Assembly: GCF_018687785.1 (NCBI RefSeq)
Contig: NZ_LTBL01000001.1
Location: 1,231,780 to 1,295,779, forward strand
DNA: 64,000 nucleotides
Reading direction: 5' to 3'
Source of the DNA: Methanovulcanius yangii
Lineage (GTDB): Archaea > Halobacteriota > Methanomicrobia > Methanomicrobiales > Methanomicrobiaceae
Below the pieces are notes generated by a model. The model ran no database searches, had not been told where the DNA came from, and saw only the letters and a program-made list of their open reading frames with translations. Numbering within the stretch: position 1 is the first letter of the stretch; every line of letters starts with the position of its first letter. The translations under genes and the position numbers were made by a program. Below are positions 26,518-34,997 of the stretch, one piece after another.

Positions 26518-27450
26518 TCACGTTCCGTTAAAAAACATCGACGGCAGTTCTTCCGGGATGGTGAAGAGCACCGGTTCATCGTGAAGACGTTCCATAAACG
26601 CCGAGTCGGACGTTCCCGCAGGCGTCGGATTTATCCGTGCAATGATCGACAGATGTGCCCTGAAGTCACCGGCGCTGCCTGCACGGTCGAACCGAACCGC
26701 GACGTTGAAGGCGCAGTGGCCCTGCGAATGATAGAATCCAATCACCTGATGAAGACCGGAGGCAAGAGCATCAATGTAGGGGTGCGCATCAGGAAGGGTA
26801 CCAACGGGAAGATATGCACGGATCTCCTTCTCTCCCATGGGGACAGGGTGTGCATACCATGGTACTTCATCGCCAAAGAGGTATCTTGGGCCGCCCATCT
26901 CGCCATCAAGAAAAGTCTCCCAGTAGTTTTCACCGGTTTTCTCCCGGTACCGGGCACCCCCCTCCAGGCAGCGGCGGGTATATACAGTCGGTTTATCGTC
27001 CGCTATGCCCTGCATGTGAGGATGATACATACTGGCACCTGCAGATGACAGGTGGTTCCAGTTCACCGACACATATCCCCGTGCGTCTGCCAATGCCGAC
27101 CACTGCCCTTCGAGTGCGTCTGCGATCTGCTGCACAGAAAACTTTTCCTGAGTGTGAGAACGTGTGATCACCGTTACAAGATGAAAAGCGGAGAAGGGAT
27201 ACATATTGGGAAATGTCACGCTCTCCCCGATGCAGACACGCCTCCCCGACGGAAAGGTGGGCGTCTCCCGGAAAATCCGCTCAGGACAGAAGGGACACGG
27301 GACCTCCCCGGTATCAGCGGCCACACATGCCCCGGTACCGATACCTCTGCCCCCCCGAAGCGGACTGATCCTGCACTGCTGACCGGTCAGGTGGTCGGTG
27401 CGCAACTGCACGGGAAAGGGCATCCCGCGGATTTCACTGATGGTAAACAT
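26518..27450 (-). CDS. GalT-like (HIT superfamily) nucleotidyltransferase homologue
   Basis: A 310-residue protein related to galactose-1-phosphate uridylyltransferase. It has a zinc-ribbon-like CPFCPE at about residue 52, the PNMYPF strand found in GalT-like proteins, and the catalytic HIT-type motif HPHMQG at about residues 142-147, where the second His would form the nucleotidyl intermediate. GGAGGGAG lies before the start. It sits between mtd and mer but carries its own ribosome binding site and lies downstream of mer on the same strand. True GalT activity is not assured; the sugar-binding end is divergent and archaeal members of this group are mostly uncharacterised. Confidence 0.75.
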   Translation of the reverse strand: MFTISEIRGMPFPVQLRTDHLTGQQCRISPLRGGRGIGTGACVAADTGEVPCPFCPERIFRETPTFPSGRRVCIGESVTFPNMYPFSAFHLVTVITRSHTQEKFSVQQIADALEGQWSALADARGYVSVNWNHLSSAGASMYHPHMQGIADDKPTVYTRRCLEGGARYREKTGENYWETFLDGEMGGPRYLFGDEVPWYAHPVPMGEKEIRAYLPVGTLPDAHPYIDALASGLHQVIGFYHSQGHCAFNVAVRFDRAGSAGDFRAHLSIIARINPTPAGTSDSAFMERLHDEPVLFTIPEELPSMFFNGT

Positions 27451-27528
27451 TCAAAATCTCCCTCCTGCAGGCGGCATACGGCCGGATTTGGAGTATTAGC
27501 TCCACACACAGGAGAAGGACTGCGAAAT

Positions 27529-27536
27529 AAAAAAAA
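27529..27536 (-). terminator. Oligo-T terminator of mer
   Basis: Eight consecutive T on the minus strand, followed by ATTTCGC, lie about 20 bases beyond the mer stop codon and separate mer from the GalT-like gene. Confidence 0.55.
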
Positions 27537-27555
27537 GAATTGGTATCTGTTCTTC

Positions 27556-28557
27556 TCAGACAATGTACTTGCCGAGGAGACGGATGGAGTTGGTCATGTC
27601 CGGACCAAGTGGGGAACCGAAGATGATCTGGGTAACACCGGATGCGGTGAGGTCGTCGCACTTCTCCTTGACCATTTCAGGAGTACCTGCGATGGTGAAT
27701 GCGTCAATCTCGGCGTCGCCGACAAGGCCGCCAACTGCACCGAAGTCAAAGCGTGCAAGTGCGTCTTTGATCTTTCCGACGTTTGCCATGTCAAGGCCGT
27801 GGCGCTCCAGAATGGGGGGCGGCGAGCCTGCTGCGATGAATGCTGCAACGATCTTTGCTGCGTTGCGTGCCTTCTTCTCGCTCTGGTCGATGGACATTGC
27901 GGTGTATGCACCGACGTCGAATTTCTTGAACTTCTTCTCGTCGACTGCGTCGCATGACTCTTTGATCAGGGGGATTGCAATCTCAAAGTCCTTCGGGTTG
28001 GATGCGTTGATGAGAGCTCCCTCTCCGATCTCGCCGGCAAGCTGGAGCATCTTCGGGCCCTGTGCGCCGATGTAGACGGGGATCTGCTTCTTCTTTGCAG
28101 GAAGCGTCACACCGGTGAGCTTTGCACCATCGTAGTCGAAGAATTCCATGTCGCCGGTCTTCTTGACTTCTTCTCCGGAGCAGAGCGCCTTGATCTGCAC
28201 GACGCCCTCCTTCAGGCGTGCCACCGGCTTTACGGGGTCAATGGCCAGTTTCGGAAGAGTGGACAGGTCACCCGGTCCGATACCGAGGACTGCACGGCCG
28301 TCGGAAATCTCGTTAAGGGTGCACATGAACGAGGCAATTGCTGCCGGAGTGTCGGTGAAGGTGTTCATGATGCCGGGTCCCATCTTCAGGGAGTCGGTCG
28401 CCTGTGCAATGGCCGCAAGGGTCGGGTAGCAGTGGCGGTTGTTGTAGTGGTTGGTAATCCAGGCAAAGTCAATGTCCTTCTGCTCAGCAAGTTTACAGTA
28501 GTTGACAACCTGCTTTACATTGACATTTCCCGGAACGAATTCAATTCCATAGCTCAT
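27556..28557 (-). CDS. mer: F420-dependent methylenetetrahydromethanopterin reductase
   Basis: Reduces methylene-H4MPT to methyl-H4MPT with F420H2, the step after Mtd in methanogenesis. The 333 residues belong to the bacterial luciferase-like TIM-barrel superfamily: MSYGIEFVPGNVNVKQVVNY at the start, DFAWITNHYNNRHCYPTLA, the loop SDGRAVLGIGPGDLSTLPK, and VYIGAQGPKMLQLAGEIGEG for F420 binding. Start is supported by GAGGTGA ten bases upstream. Codon usage is highly biased. It is a single-gene unit with its own promoter and a T-run terminator. Confidence 0.97.
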   Translation of the reverse strand: MSYGIEFVPGNVNVKQVVNYCKLAEQKDIDFAWITNHYNNRHCYPTLAAIAQATDSLKMGPGIMNTFTDTPAAIASFMCTLNEISDGRAVLGIGPGDLSTLPKLAIDPVKPVARLKEGVVQIKALCSGEEVKKTGDMEFFDYDGAKLTGVTLPAKKKQIPVYIGAQGPKMLQLAGEIGEGALINASNPKDFEIAIPLIKESCDAVDEKKFKKFDVGAYTAMSIDQSEKKARNAAKIVAAFIAAGSPPPILERHGLDMANVGKIKDALARFDFGAVGGLVGDAEIDAFTIAGTPEMVKEKCDDLTASGVTQIIFGSPLGPDMTNSIRLLGKYIV

Positions 28558-28564
28558 AGGTCTT

Positions 28565-28606
28565 TCACCTCAAATTTAGTATTACTGCATCGTTCTTAAT
28601 ATACGT
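28565..28606 (-). promoter_or_regulatory. mer promoter with the AAATTTGAG element
   Basis: On the minus strand ACGTATATTAAG is the TATA box, and about 25 bases on AAATTTGAGGTGA combines a predicted start site, the AAATTTGAG word shared with mtd, and the ribosome binding site. The leader would be about 15-20 bases. Confidence 0.5.
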
Positions 28607-28775
28607 TATCATTTGCTTGGATTTTTGGGTTCTTCAATGGGAGTATTTTTCTAAAATTCGCCCCAATAACGCTTATTATTCTTTGGATTCCACAAAATGG
28701 CGATTTTATGAATATGCATCCAGAGATTTTATTATGCTTCTGAACACACCTTACATTTAGGAAATTGTGTTTTAT

Positions 28776-28853
28776 CCGGGTCTTTTTCCCGGGTGGCATC
28801 CCGCACACACATTCAGGTACGAAGAACGGAAAAGATCTGGGGGAAAACCCCCC
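28776..28853 (+). promoter_or_regulatory. Two leader hairpins before the tubulin-like gene
   Basis: The gene-free stretch between mer and the tubulin-like gene holds the mer promoter, then two stem-loops on the plus strand: CCGGG-TCTTTTT-CCCGG (28776-28792) and GGGGG-AAAA-CCCCC (28839-28852). The second ends 14 bases before the ATG, and no ribosome binding site is visible after it. They may control translation of the gene. An AT-rich TTTTATTATG near 28725 is a possible TATA box. Confidence 0.4.
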
Positions 28854-28866
28854 TGCAGGGCACCAC

Positions 28867-31026
28867 ATGAGAATACTTGCAATTGGACTGGGCGGCGCCG
28901 GAACACGGATTGTCGATCAGCTCTATGATCACGACACCAGGAGCCGTGTTGGGTGTGTCAATGCGCTCGCCGTCGATATGGATGGCAATAGTCTGCGCCA
29001 GCTCGAGTTTATCCCCCAGCCCCAGCGGATGAATTTTCCTCCCCTCGATCCTGATATCCATTTTGATGTTCCTTCAACGGTCAATGTTGAAGAGATCATG
29101 ACCATGATCCAGCGGATGGATACGGTCGAAATCGATGCCATCATGATCTTCGCGGGCCTGGGAGGAAGCGTCATCGACGCCGTCCCCGAGCTCGTCGAAG
29201 AACTGAGAATTGCCTATATTGAACCAGTATTCGGGGTCTGTACCCTCCCCATGCGCCATGAGGGAAAGAAACAATCCTCAAAGGCATCGGAAGACATCAT
29301 AATGCTTCGTGATGTGCTTGATGCGGTCATTCTCTTCGACAATGAGACCTGGTACGGGAAATTGCAGGCGGAATTTCATGAGCACAGCGTGGCCATGGAG
29401 GAGAAGCGCCTCCCGTATCCGGCGAAAAAGTTTCCGGAAAACCCCCGCGATCTGTACCGGATGCTCAATGATCGTATTGCCCGTCAGATAGGACTCCTGC
29501 TCAGGGCGGGCGAATTCAATGAAGAGGGCCTGGAAGCAGCGGAGGTCGTTCTGGACGCAGGGGAGGTACTCAACACCCTGCGTGACAACGGACTGGTCGC
29601 AATCGGATATGCGGTCGAACCGCTCACGGTATCCCTGAAGGAACGCTTTTTAAACTGGCGTTCAGAGACCTATTTCTCGGAATATTCCCATAAACGGGCC
29701 ACCCGCATTGTATCCCTTGCAAAAAAGGCGGTCTACGAAGATATCTCAGTCCCATGCGACATCACCAGCGCAGACAAGGCACTGGTACTCATTGCAGGCC
29801 CTTCACAGGAACTGTCCATGAAGGGATTCCAGACGGTACGTAAATGGATTGACCGGAGCATTTCGGGGCTCGAGATGCGTTCCGGGGACTACCCTGTCCG
29901 CAATACGAAATACGTGGGGATTATCATCGTTCTCTCGGGGATCGAAAACATCCCGCGGGTGACCGAACTCGCCGACATTAAGAAAGAATATGAGGCTGAA
30001 CGTCTCGAAGAAGAAGAGGAAATAAAAAGGAGAGAAGAGATGCAGGCCTGGGAGGCCGAAGAGGAATCATGGGTCACCGCCCGGAATCCCGATACGGGGG
30101 ATTATCGTAATTCCGGGGAGACTACGGGAGGAATTTCCTTTATCGACCTCCTCGAAGATGACGATGAATGCATGCCGCCCGAAATTTCCGGGGAAGGAGA
30201 GGAAGAGGCGGTTTTGAATGATGAGGATGGCCGCCCGGTCACATCCCGGGAATATGTGGAGTATTCACAGGATTATGATACGGATTATGGGTCCAAAGGA
30301 GATGACGGCGACGTGAAGGATGAGATGGTACGCCTTGAGGGAATTGCTGCTACGAAAGATTCGACAGATGATTCCCTCACAGCGAAGGATGGACAGATTA
30401 CTATTGCAGGTGCAGGCAGGCAGGAAAGCAGTGACGATAAGCTGGTCCTTCCCGGAAGACAGGCCCGAACAGTCGCCGATATGACCCGTATGACGAGCGG
30501 CGGTTCGAACAATGCGCCGAACGATGCAATCTTCGGACTGAAAGAGATCCCGAAGAGGGGGCAGAAGGGTCCAAGAGATACCTCGCTTGTCGGCAGTTCC
30601 ATCGCCATCGATACCCCCGGCTTCCGGGCGAAGGACAGCACCTTCGAGGGAGGGAAGGTATCCGTTGCTTCGGCAGCCGGGCCAAACGACAGTTCCATCA
30701 ACGGGTCGTCGGTGAAGGTGCGGCCGGTCAATACCAGACTCAACGACAGCGTCGTCTCCGGCAATTCAGTGCAGCTTTCGGGGTCGAAGATACAGACGAA
30801 GGAACTTCTCGACGGAGAAGTCCGGATGAAGGAGAAAATCCCTGCCCCCAAGGACGAACTTATGGCACGGGTCGAAACCCGGATGAAGAAGACAAAGGAA
30901 CAGACAGCACAGCCGCAGAAAGAACCCTCCTATAAGGCAGGGACCATCAGCAGCACTTACACAAAAAAGAATTCGCAAGAGGAAGAAGAAGAGGAGAAAG
31001 CAGACGACCTCTTCTGGATCACATAG
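28867..31026 (+). CDS. Tubulin/FtsZ-superfamily protein with a long repeat-bearing C-terminal tail
   Basis: A 719-residue protein whose first ~350 residues resemble archaeal tubulin/FtsZ-like GTPases (CetZ/FtsZ3-type): MRILAIGLGGAGTRIVDQL is the first nucleotide-binding loop, and IMIFAGLGGSVIDAVPELVE stands where tubulins have GGGTGSG, here degenerate. It is not a canonical FtsZ. A charged helix rich in E, R and K (residues ~375-400) leads into a long acidic, low-complexity tail. Within the tail, from about residue 570, four units start 18-19 residues apart with the pattern DSxxxGxSVxV (RDTSLVGSSIAI, KDSTFEGGKVSV, NDSSINGSSVKV, NDSVVSGNSVQL). The start is MRILAIG; upstream codons are not protein-like. 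Function unknown; a cytoskeletal or cell-shape role is an inference. Confidence 0.7.
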   Translation: MRILAIGLGGAGTRIVDQLYDHDTRSRVGCVNALAVDMDGNSLRQLEFIPQPQRMNFPPLDPDIHFDVPSTVNVEEIMTMIQRMDTVEIDAIMIFAGLGGSVIDAVPELVEELRIAYIEPVFGVCTLPMRHEGKKQSSKASEDIIMLRDVLDAVILFDNETWYGKLQAEFHEHSVAMEEKRLPYPAKKFPENPRDLYRMLNDRIARQIGLLLRAGEFNEEGLEAAEVVLDAGEVLNTLRDNGLVAIGYAVEPLTVSLKERFLNWRSETYFSEYSHKRATRIVSLAKKAVYEDISVPCDITSADKALVLIAGPSQELSMKGFQTVRKWIDRSISGLEMRSGDYPVRNTKYVGIIIVLSGIENIPRVTELADIKKEYEAERLEEEEEIKRREEMQAWEAEEESWVTARNPDTGDYRNSGETTGGISFIDLLEDDDECMPPEISGEGEEEAVLNDEDGRPVTSREYVEYSQDYDTDYGSKGDDGDVKDEMVRLEGIAATKDSTDDSLTAKDGQITIAGAGRQESSDDKLVLPGRQARTVADMTRMTSGGSNNAPNDAIFGLKEIPKRGQKGPRDTSLVGSSIAIDTPGFRAKDSTFEGGKVSVASAAGPNDSSINGSSVKVRPVNTRLNDSVVSGNSVQLSGSKIQTKELLDGEVRMKEKIPAPKDELMARVETRMKKTKEQTAQPQKEPSYKAGTISSTYTKKNSQEEEEEEKADDLFWIT

Positions 31027-31456
31027 CACCGTCACGGTTGCCGACAGCCCCTTTGCTGTCCTGGTACCGCCCTTCATAGAGGCGATCCCCGCCGGCAACG
31101 GTCTGCATAATTATCTGGACAATCCGTTCTCCTTTTTCAACCGCAACATCATCTGCTCCCATATTGACCAGACAGAGGGTGAGCTGGCCGCGAAAACCCG
31201 GGTCCACAAACCCCCCGCCGATGAGGACTCCGCGTCTGCCAAACGAAGACCGGCACCGGAGTGTCGCCGCAACATCTGCCGGCAGTTCCACCCATTCGAG
31301 AGAGGGAACGAGGGTACACGCTCCGCGGGCAAGAACCACCGTCTCAGCCGCACGCAGATCATAGGATGCGGGCTGCTGGGACGCTTCGCTGTATGGGTCC
31401 AGGACAAGGGCACCGTCCCGGATTCTCTTTTGTATTTCAGTATCCGAGAGAATCAT
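31019..31456 (-). CDS. dut: dUTPase / dCTP deaminase family protein, likely dUTP diphosphatase
   Basis: A 145-residue member of the trimeric dCTP deaminase/dUTPase fold. MILSDTEIQKRI, RCRSSFGRRG, GGFVDPGFRGQL and YQDSKGAVG are the family's nucleotide-binding motifs. In deaminases a catalytic Glu follows the DPGF strand (pattern TLEL); here that place is Cys (LTLCLVN), so deamination is unlikely and pyrophosphorolysis of dUTP is the better guess. It is shorter than usual deaminases (about 175-205 residues). It overlaps the convergent tubulin-like gene by 8 bases. Confidence 0.75.
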   Translation of the reverse strand: MILSDTEIQKRIRDGALVLDPYSEASQQPASYDLRAAETVVLARGACTLVPSLEWVELPADVAATLRCRSSFGRRGVLIGGGFVDPGFRGQLTLCLVNMGADDVAVEKGERIVQIIMQTVAGGDRLYEGRYQDSKGAVGNRDGAM

Positions 31457-31588
31457 TGCTTATGAGTTCTTTCCGGAAATCTCATAAATTCGCTGATGAA
31501 TGGACTGAAAGAAAACGGCGGAAGAACCTGCCGGTGCAGAACTGCAGAAGCAGAATGGTTAATTATCCGGCAAACCCAATCAATGAGT

Positions 31589-31660
31589 GGATCCATAGGG
31601 TAGAGGATATCCTCTTGGGCTTCGAACCCAAGGACGCGGGTTCGATTCCCGCTGGATCCG
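31589..31660 (+). tRNA. tRNA-Arg (TCG anticodon)
   Basis: GGATCCA pairs perfectly with TGGATCC to form the acceptor stem. The anticodon arm TTGGG-CTTCGAA-CCCAA gives anticodon TCG. The T arm GCGGG-TTCGATT-CCCGC is intact. The CCA end is not encoded and G is the discriminator base. No intron. Confidence 0.93.
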
Positions 31661-31794
31661 TCCGTTTTTATCACAGCTACGCAATCCTCTCAGGAGGCAG
31701 GCCTTCGGGGCACCTTCCCGATATTGAAAACAAACCGGCCGATATTCCGATAATAAAGTCACCTTCGTCCATCCTTCATCATCAGTTGGGGACT

Positions 31795-34700
31795 TTAGGT
31801 AATTTTGATATAGTTCTCGTCCATGTTCCCGAGACTGATTGCCGCCGCAGTCTGATTGATGGCATCCGCATCCGGTGCATGGGCATACACCCGGATATGG
31901 TAGTCCCCCGGAGGGAAATCAGCGACATAGAGGTGAGAGGTGAACTTCTCCTCATTCACAGGTCCACCCGGCAGTGCTGCATTGTCATAGAGATACCACA
32001 TCCCTTCTTCCGCCCGCATGTAGTATATCTCCTGAATTACCGGTAGGACGCCGTCATACTCGAGGTCCCAGACAATCTCGAAATAATCCTCAACCATATC
32101 CCTGTTCGTACAGTTTACCCCCCGTATCGCCATCTGGTGCGAGAGAAGGCCGGTCCCGTCGAGTCCCTCAAGTGCCGTCACATAGGTATCCGGAAGGGTA
32201 AGCGTCTCCTCGCCGCCATTGAAGCGAATCCTGGAACTGTCACCAAAGATATTGATTGTACCGGGAGTAAAGATCTCCAGGCTAAACTCTGTCTCCCATA
32301 CCTGGTTGAGGACGATAGAACCGACATCCCAGCTCAGGCTGCGGTCATCCTCCCAGTCGGCCTGTTCTTCGTCCTCATCGACGGTGTATCGGGGGACGAT
32401 AACAAGTGAGGGAGCGGCATCGTTCATCATGCTTGCTATGGTCGTTGACTTCCCCTCACAATAGACCCATTCCAGTGACGGGTCGGCAGGGGTGTTGGGA
32501 ACTGAGTCATTGTTGATGGCGACCGTTCCAAATGGAATCTCCATTTCGGTATCAACACCGGCAACCGTTCTGAGGTCGCCGGCAATGTCCGTATAGATAC
32601 CGGCCAGCTGGCCCCCGTTGGGAGCCTCATAAAATTTGCCTCCCGTCGACTCGGCGAGAATCCGCAGAGTTTCCCTCCCTTCGACCGAAAAGGAGTCCGC
32701 AAAGGCAATCGAATATATTCTTACATTTGCCCCGGCTGCGTATTCGCTCAGGTTCTGCACCGCCCCAAGATCCTCAAAGATGGTATATTTCTCCGTACCA
32801 TCGGAAAAGTAATTCATATCCGTCGGACTCTTCTGCGCAGGGGTCTTTCCGTTGCCCCGGGCAAGGGGATCTCCGTACCAGTTGTAATCCCCGTCCGAGA
32901 GCAGGATGACGGCACGAACCGCGTCATCACGGCCGTTCTGTACAATCTCGCGCAGGCCGGTATAGAGGGCATAGCGCATAGGCGTACCGCCCCAGGGGAC
33001 AATCCCTTCGACGGCAGCCGAGACATCTGCCCGGATGCCCGTCAGTCCAAGGTCCAGCGTCGCATAATCCGTATACGTCTTCGGGGAGCCAGGATAATGG
33101 GTGGCAACGTAGGTGAGATCATCATTCCAGCTGTAGTCCACCCCGGGTTTTCCCCAGCGCGAATCGCAGTACCCGGAGCTGCCGAAAGTGACCATCCCGA
33201 TGCGGTCTTTTCCTTCGTTCATCCGGGAGATGAAAGTCTTGAGGGCCGCCATCTCGTACACCATTCGATCGATGTCATCCATGAGCATGCTCCCCGACCT
33301 GTCCACAGCCACCACTACATCCACCGGGGCAGGGTGGAGAGCCCACCCGTCGCCAACAAGGCTGATGGTGACGTCAACGGTGTCATTGACAGCCACTGTA
33401 TCCCCGGAAAGACCCGTCTCTACCCTGAGATAGGGATAATTTCTCCACTCGAGGTCAATATCACGTGACATACCTCCCCAGAGCGCCGTTATTGTGCACG
33501 TGGCAACCGCCGTCTCATCGTAGGGACATACCGCCTCATGTCCCGGCATCCCGGGGGCGGTATTGAAGGCTCCAGGCACAAAGGTGACCGAAGCCATCCC
33601 GTCTTCATCGGTCATAACCGATGTGTCTGTGAGGTACGGTTCTTCGACCTGGGAGGAGGGATAGACAGGATGATAGATACTGAAGAGTACCGTCTCTCCC
33701 GCAACCGGGTTGCCGCAGATATCCATCACCTTGGCCATGATCTCTGCTGTGGGAGCGCCATCCACATCACTGCTCGCCATCGACTGCGGGTTCGCCATCA
33801 GAATCATCGTTACCGGTTCACTGCTCGCAAAGCTCAGGTCGACGGAACACGAAACGGATGGATTGAGAACTGATTCGCCGGTTATGGTAACATTCCCGAC
33901 CGTATTCCGGGGACCATATGATACCATTGCGGTCCCGTCGAAGGTCGTCAGGAGGTCCCGCACCTCTCCATCTTCACCGGCACGGACACGTACGGGGGTC
34001 TTTGCGCACGGATTTCCAAACTGGTCCTTAAGGGCAAAGACCAAAGAATAGCCGCTCATCCCATCCGCCGGAACCGGCGCAGGTACCCCCGGATTTCCTT
34101 CACAGGGGTCCACTGCAACAGATATTGAAACAGGAACCCCCCCGCCCCCGGCGGTAATTCTAATCCAGGCATCTTCCCCGCCCATTGCCTCGGGCATTAC
34201 ATGTATGATATACTCTCCGGCACGAGTACCGGTTCGGTAGTATGCCGCACAGGCCCCATCCGGTCCGGCATGGCAGACGGCAGAGTCATGCCCGTATGTT
34301 TCGCCGTCAAAAAAACCCGCCTCATCACTCACGGTTCCATATAAGAGGACACTTTCCGAGGTCTCGTCACCACCATCGTCTTCATACCGACTGTCAATGA
34401 CATTTCCATACCTGTCCTCCATAACCACCGTAATGGGGATGATGTCATACACTCCGGCCTCTGCGGAAAAATCGATACTTCGAATCCTGTATGGTGCTGC
34501 ATGATCAACGTCGAGAGAGTACACCTTCTCAAATTCGGCCGGACATCCCGTTTCATTAATATACGATATAGCAATACGGATCGGGACGCTCCCGCTTTTC
34601 TGTGTCGAAAATGTCGTGCGATACGGCAATTCTGTCACTACGTATCTGTCAACGTCGCCATAGACGGAGGCTTCCACACAGTCAAACCGCACTTCGCGTA

Positions 34701-34881
34701 TCGTTTCGCCTTCCGTGTGAACTTTGACGGTGATGATCGCCGCGCCATCCCCTGCGATGAGCCAGTCTCCGTGACCGGGACTGCCGATAACACTCACGGT
34801 GACATCTCCATCGCCCAAAGCACACACCGGCCAGACGATGAGAAATGCCAGGAGAAGGACCAATATATATGTTGCCTTCAT
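31795..34881 (-). CDS. Large secreted protein with Ig-like domains and a von Willebrand factor A domain
   Basis: A 1028-residue surface or exported protein. A signal peptide is clear (MKATYILVLLLAFLIVWPVCA). The first ~510 residues hold several Ig-like/invasin-type beta domains, each with the hallmark DxxGNxV or DQFGNPC phrase (MEDRYGNVIDS, LKDQFGNPCAK, MDICGNPVAG). A von Willebrand A domain follows, with an intact MIDAS motif VDRSGSM and the later TPMRYAL and LLSDGDYN loops. The C-terminal ~230 residues are beta-rich and end without a membrane anchor. The start skips 12 upstream codons. It heads toward the surface-protein cluster that includes the S-layer gene. Metal-dependent adhesion is plausible; the partner is unknown. 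Confidence 0.75.
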   Translation of the reverse strand: MKATYILVLLLAFLIVWPVCALGDGDVTVSVIGSPGHGDWLIAGDGAAIITVKVHTEGETIREVRFDCVEASVYGDVDRYVVTELPYRTTFSTQKSGSVPIRIAISYINETGCPAEFEKVYSLDVDHAAPYRIRSIDFSAEAGVYDIIPITVVMEDRYGNVIDSRYEDDGGDETSESVLLYGTVSDEAGFFDGETYGHDSAVCHAGPDGACAAYYRTGTRAGEYIIHVMPEAMGGEDAWIRITAGGGGVPVSISVAVDPCEGNPGVPAPVPADGMSGYSLVFALKDQFGNPCAKTPVRVRAGEDGEVRDLLTTFDGTAMVSYGPRNTVGNVTITGESVLNPSVSCSVDLSFASSEPVTMILMANPQSMASSDVDGAPTAEIMAKVMDICGNPVAGETVLFSIYHPVYPSSQVEEPYLTDTSVMTDEDGMASVTFVPGAFNTAPGMPGHEAVCPYDETAVATCTITALWGGMSRDIDLEWRNYPYLRVETGLSGDTVAVNDTVDVTISLVGDGWALHPAPVDVVVAVDRSGSMLMDDIDRMVYEMAALKTFISRMNEGKDRIGMVTFGSSGYCDSRWGKPGVDYSWNDDLTYVATHYPGSPKTYTDYATLDLGLTGIRADVSAAVEGIVPWGGTPMRYALYTGLREIVQNGRDDAVRAVILLSDGDYNWYGDPLARGNGKTPAQKSPTDMNYFSDGTEKYTIFEDLGAVQNLSEYAAGANVRIYSIAFADSFSVEGRETLRILAESTGGKFYEAPNGGQLAGIYTDIAGDLRTVAGVDTEMEIPFGTVAINNDSVPNTPADPSLEWVYCEGKSTTIASMMNDAAPSLVIVPRYTVDEDEEQADWEDDRSLSWDVGSIVLNQVWETEFSLEIFTPGTINIFGDSSRIRFNGGEETLTLPDTYVTALEGLDGTGLLSHQMAIRGVNCTNRDMVEDYFEIVWDLEYDGVLPVIQEIYYMRAEEGMWYLYDNAALPGGPVNEEKFTSHLYVADFPPGDYHIRVYAHAPDADAINQTAAAISLGNMDENYIKIT

Positions 34882-34997
34882 AGAGCTCGTGTTTATATAT
34901 CTGACGGGCAGATACACTATTTAATACATTCTATCAATTGAAAGAATAAATATTTTCTTGAAGAAAAAAGAGAATTCGCCGGATTTTTAAGAAAAAA

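Noticed and set aside
31453-31674. Small minus-strand frame over tRNA-Arg
   Set aside because: It is the familiar spurious translation of a tRNA gene (GNRTRVLGFEAQ).
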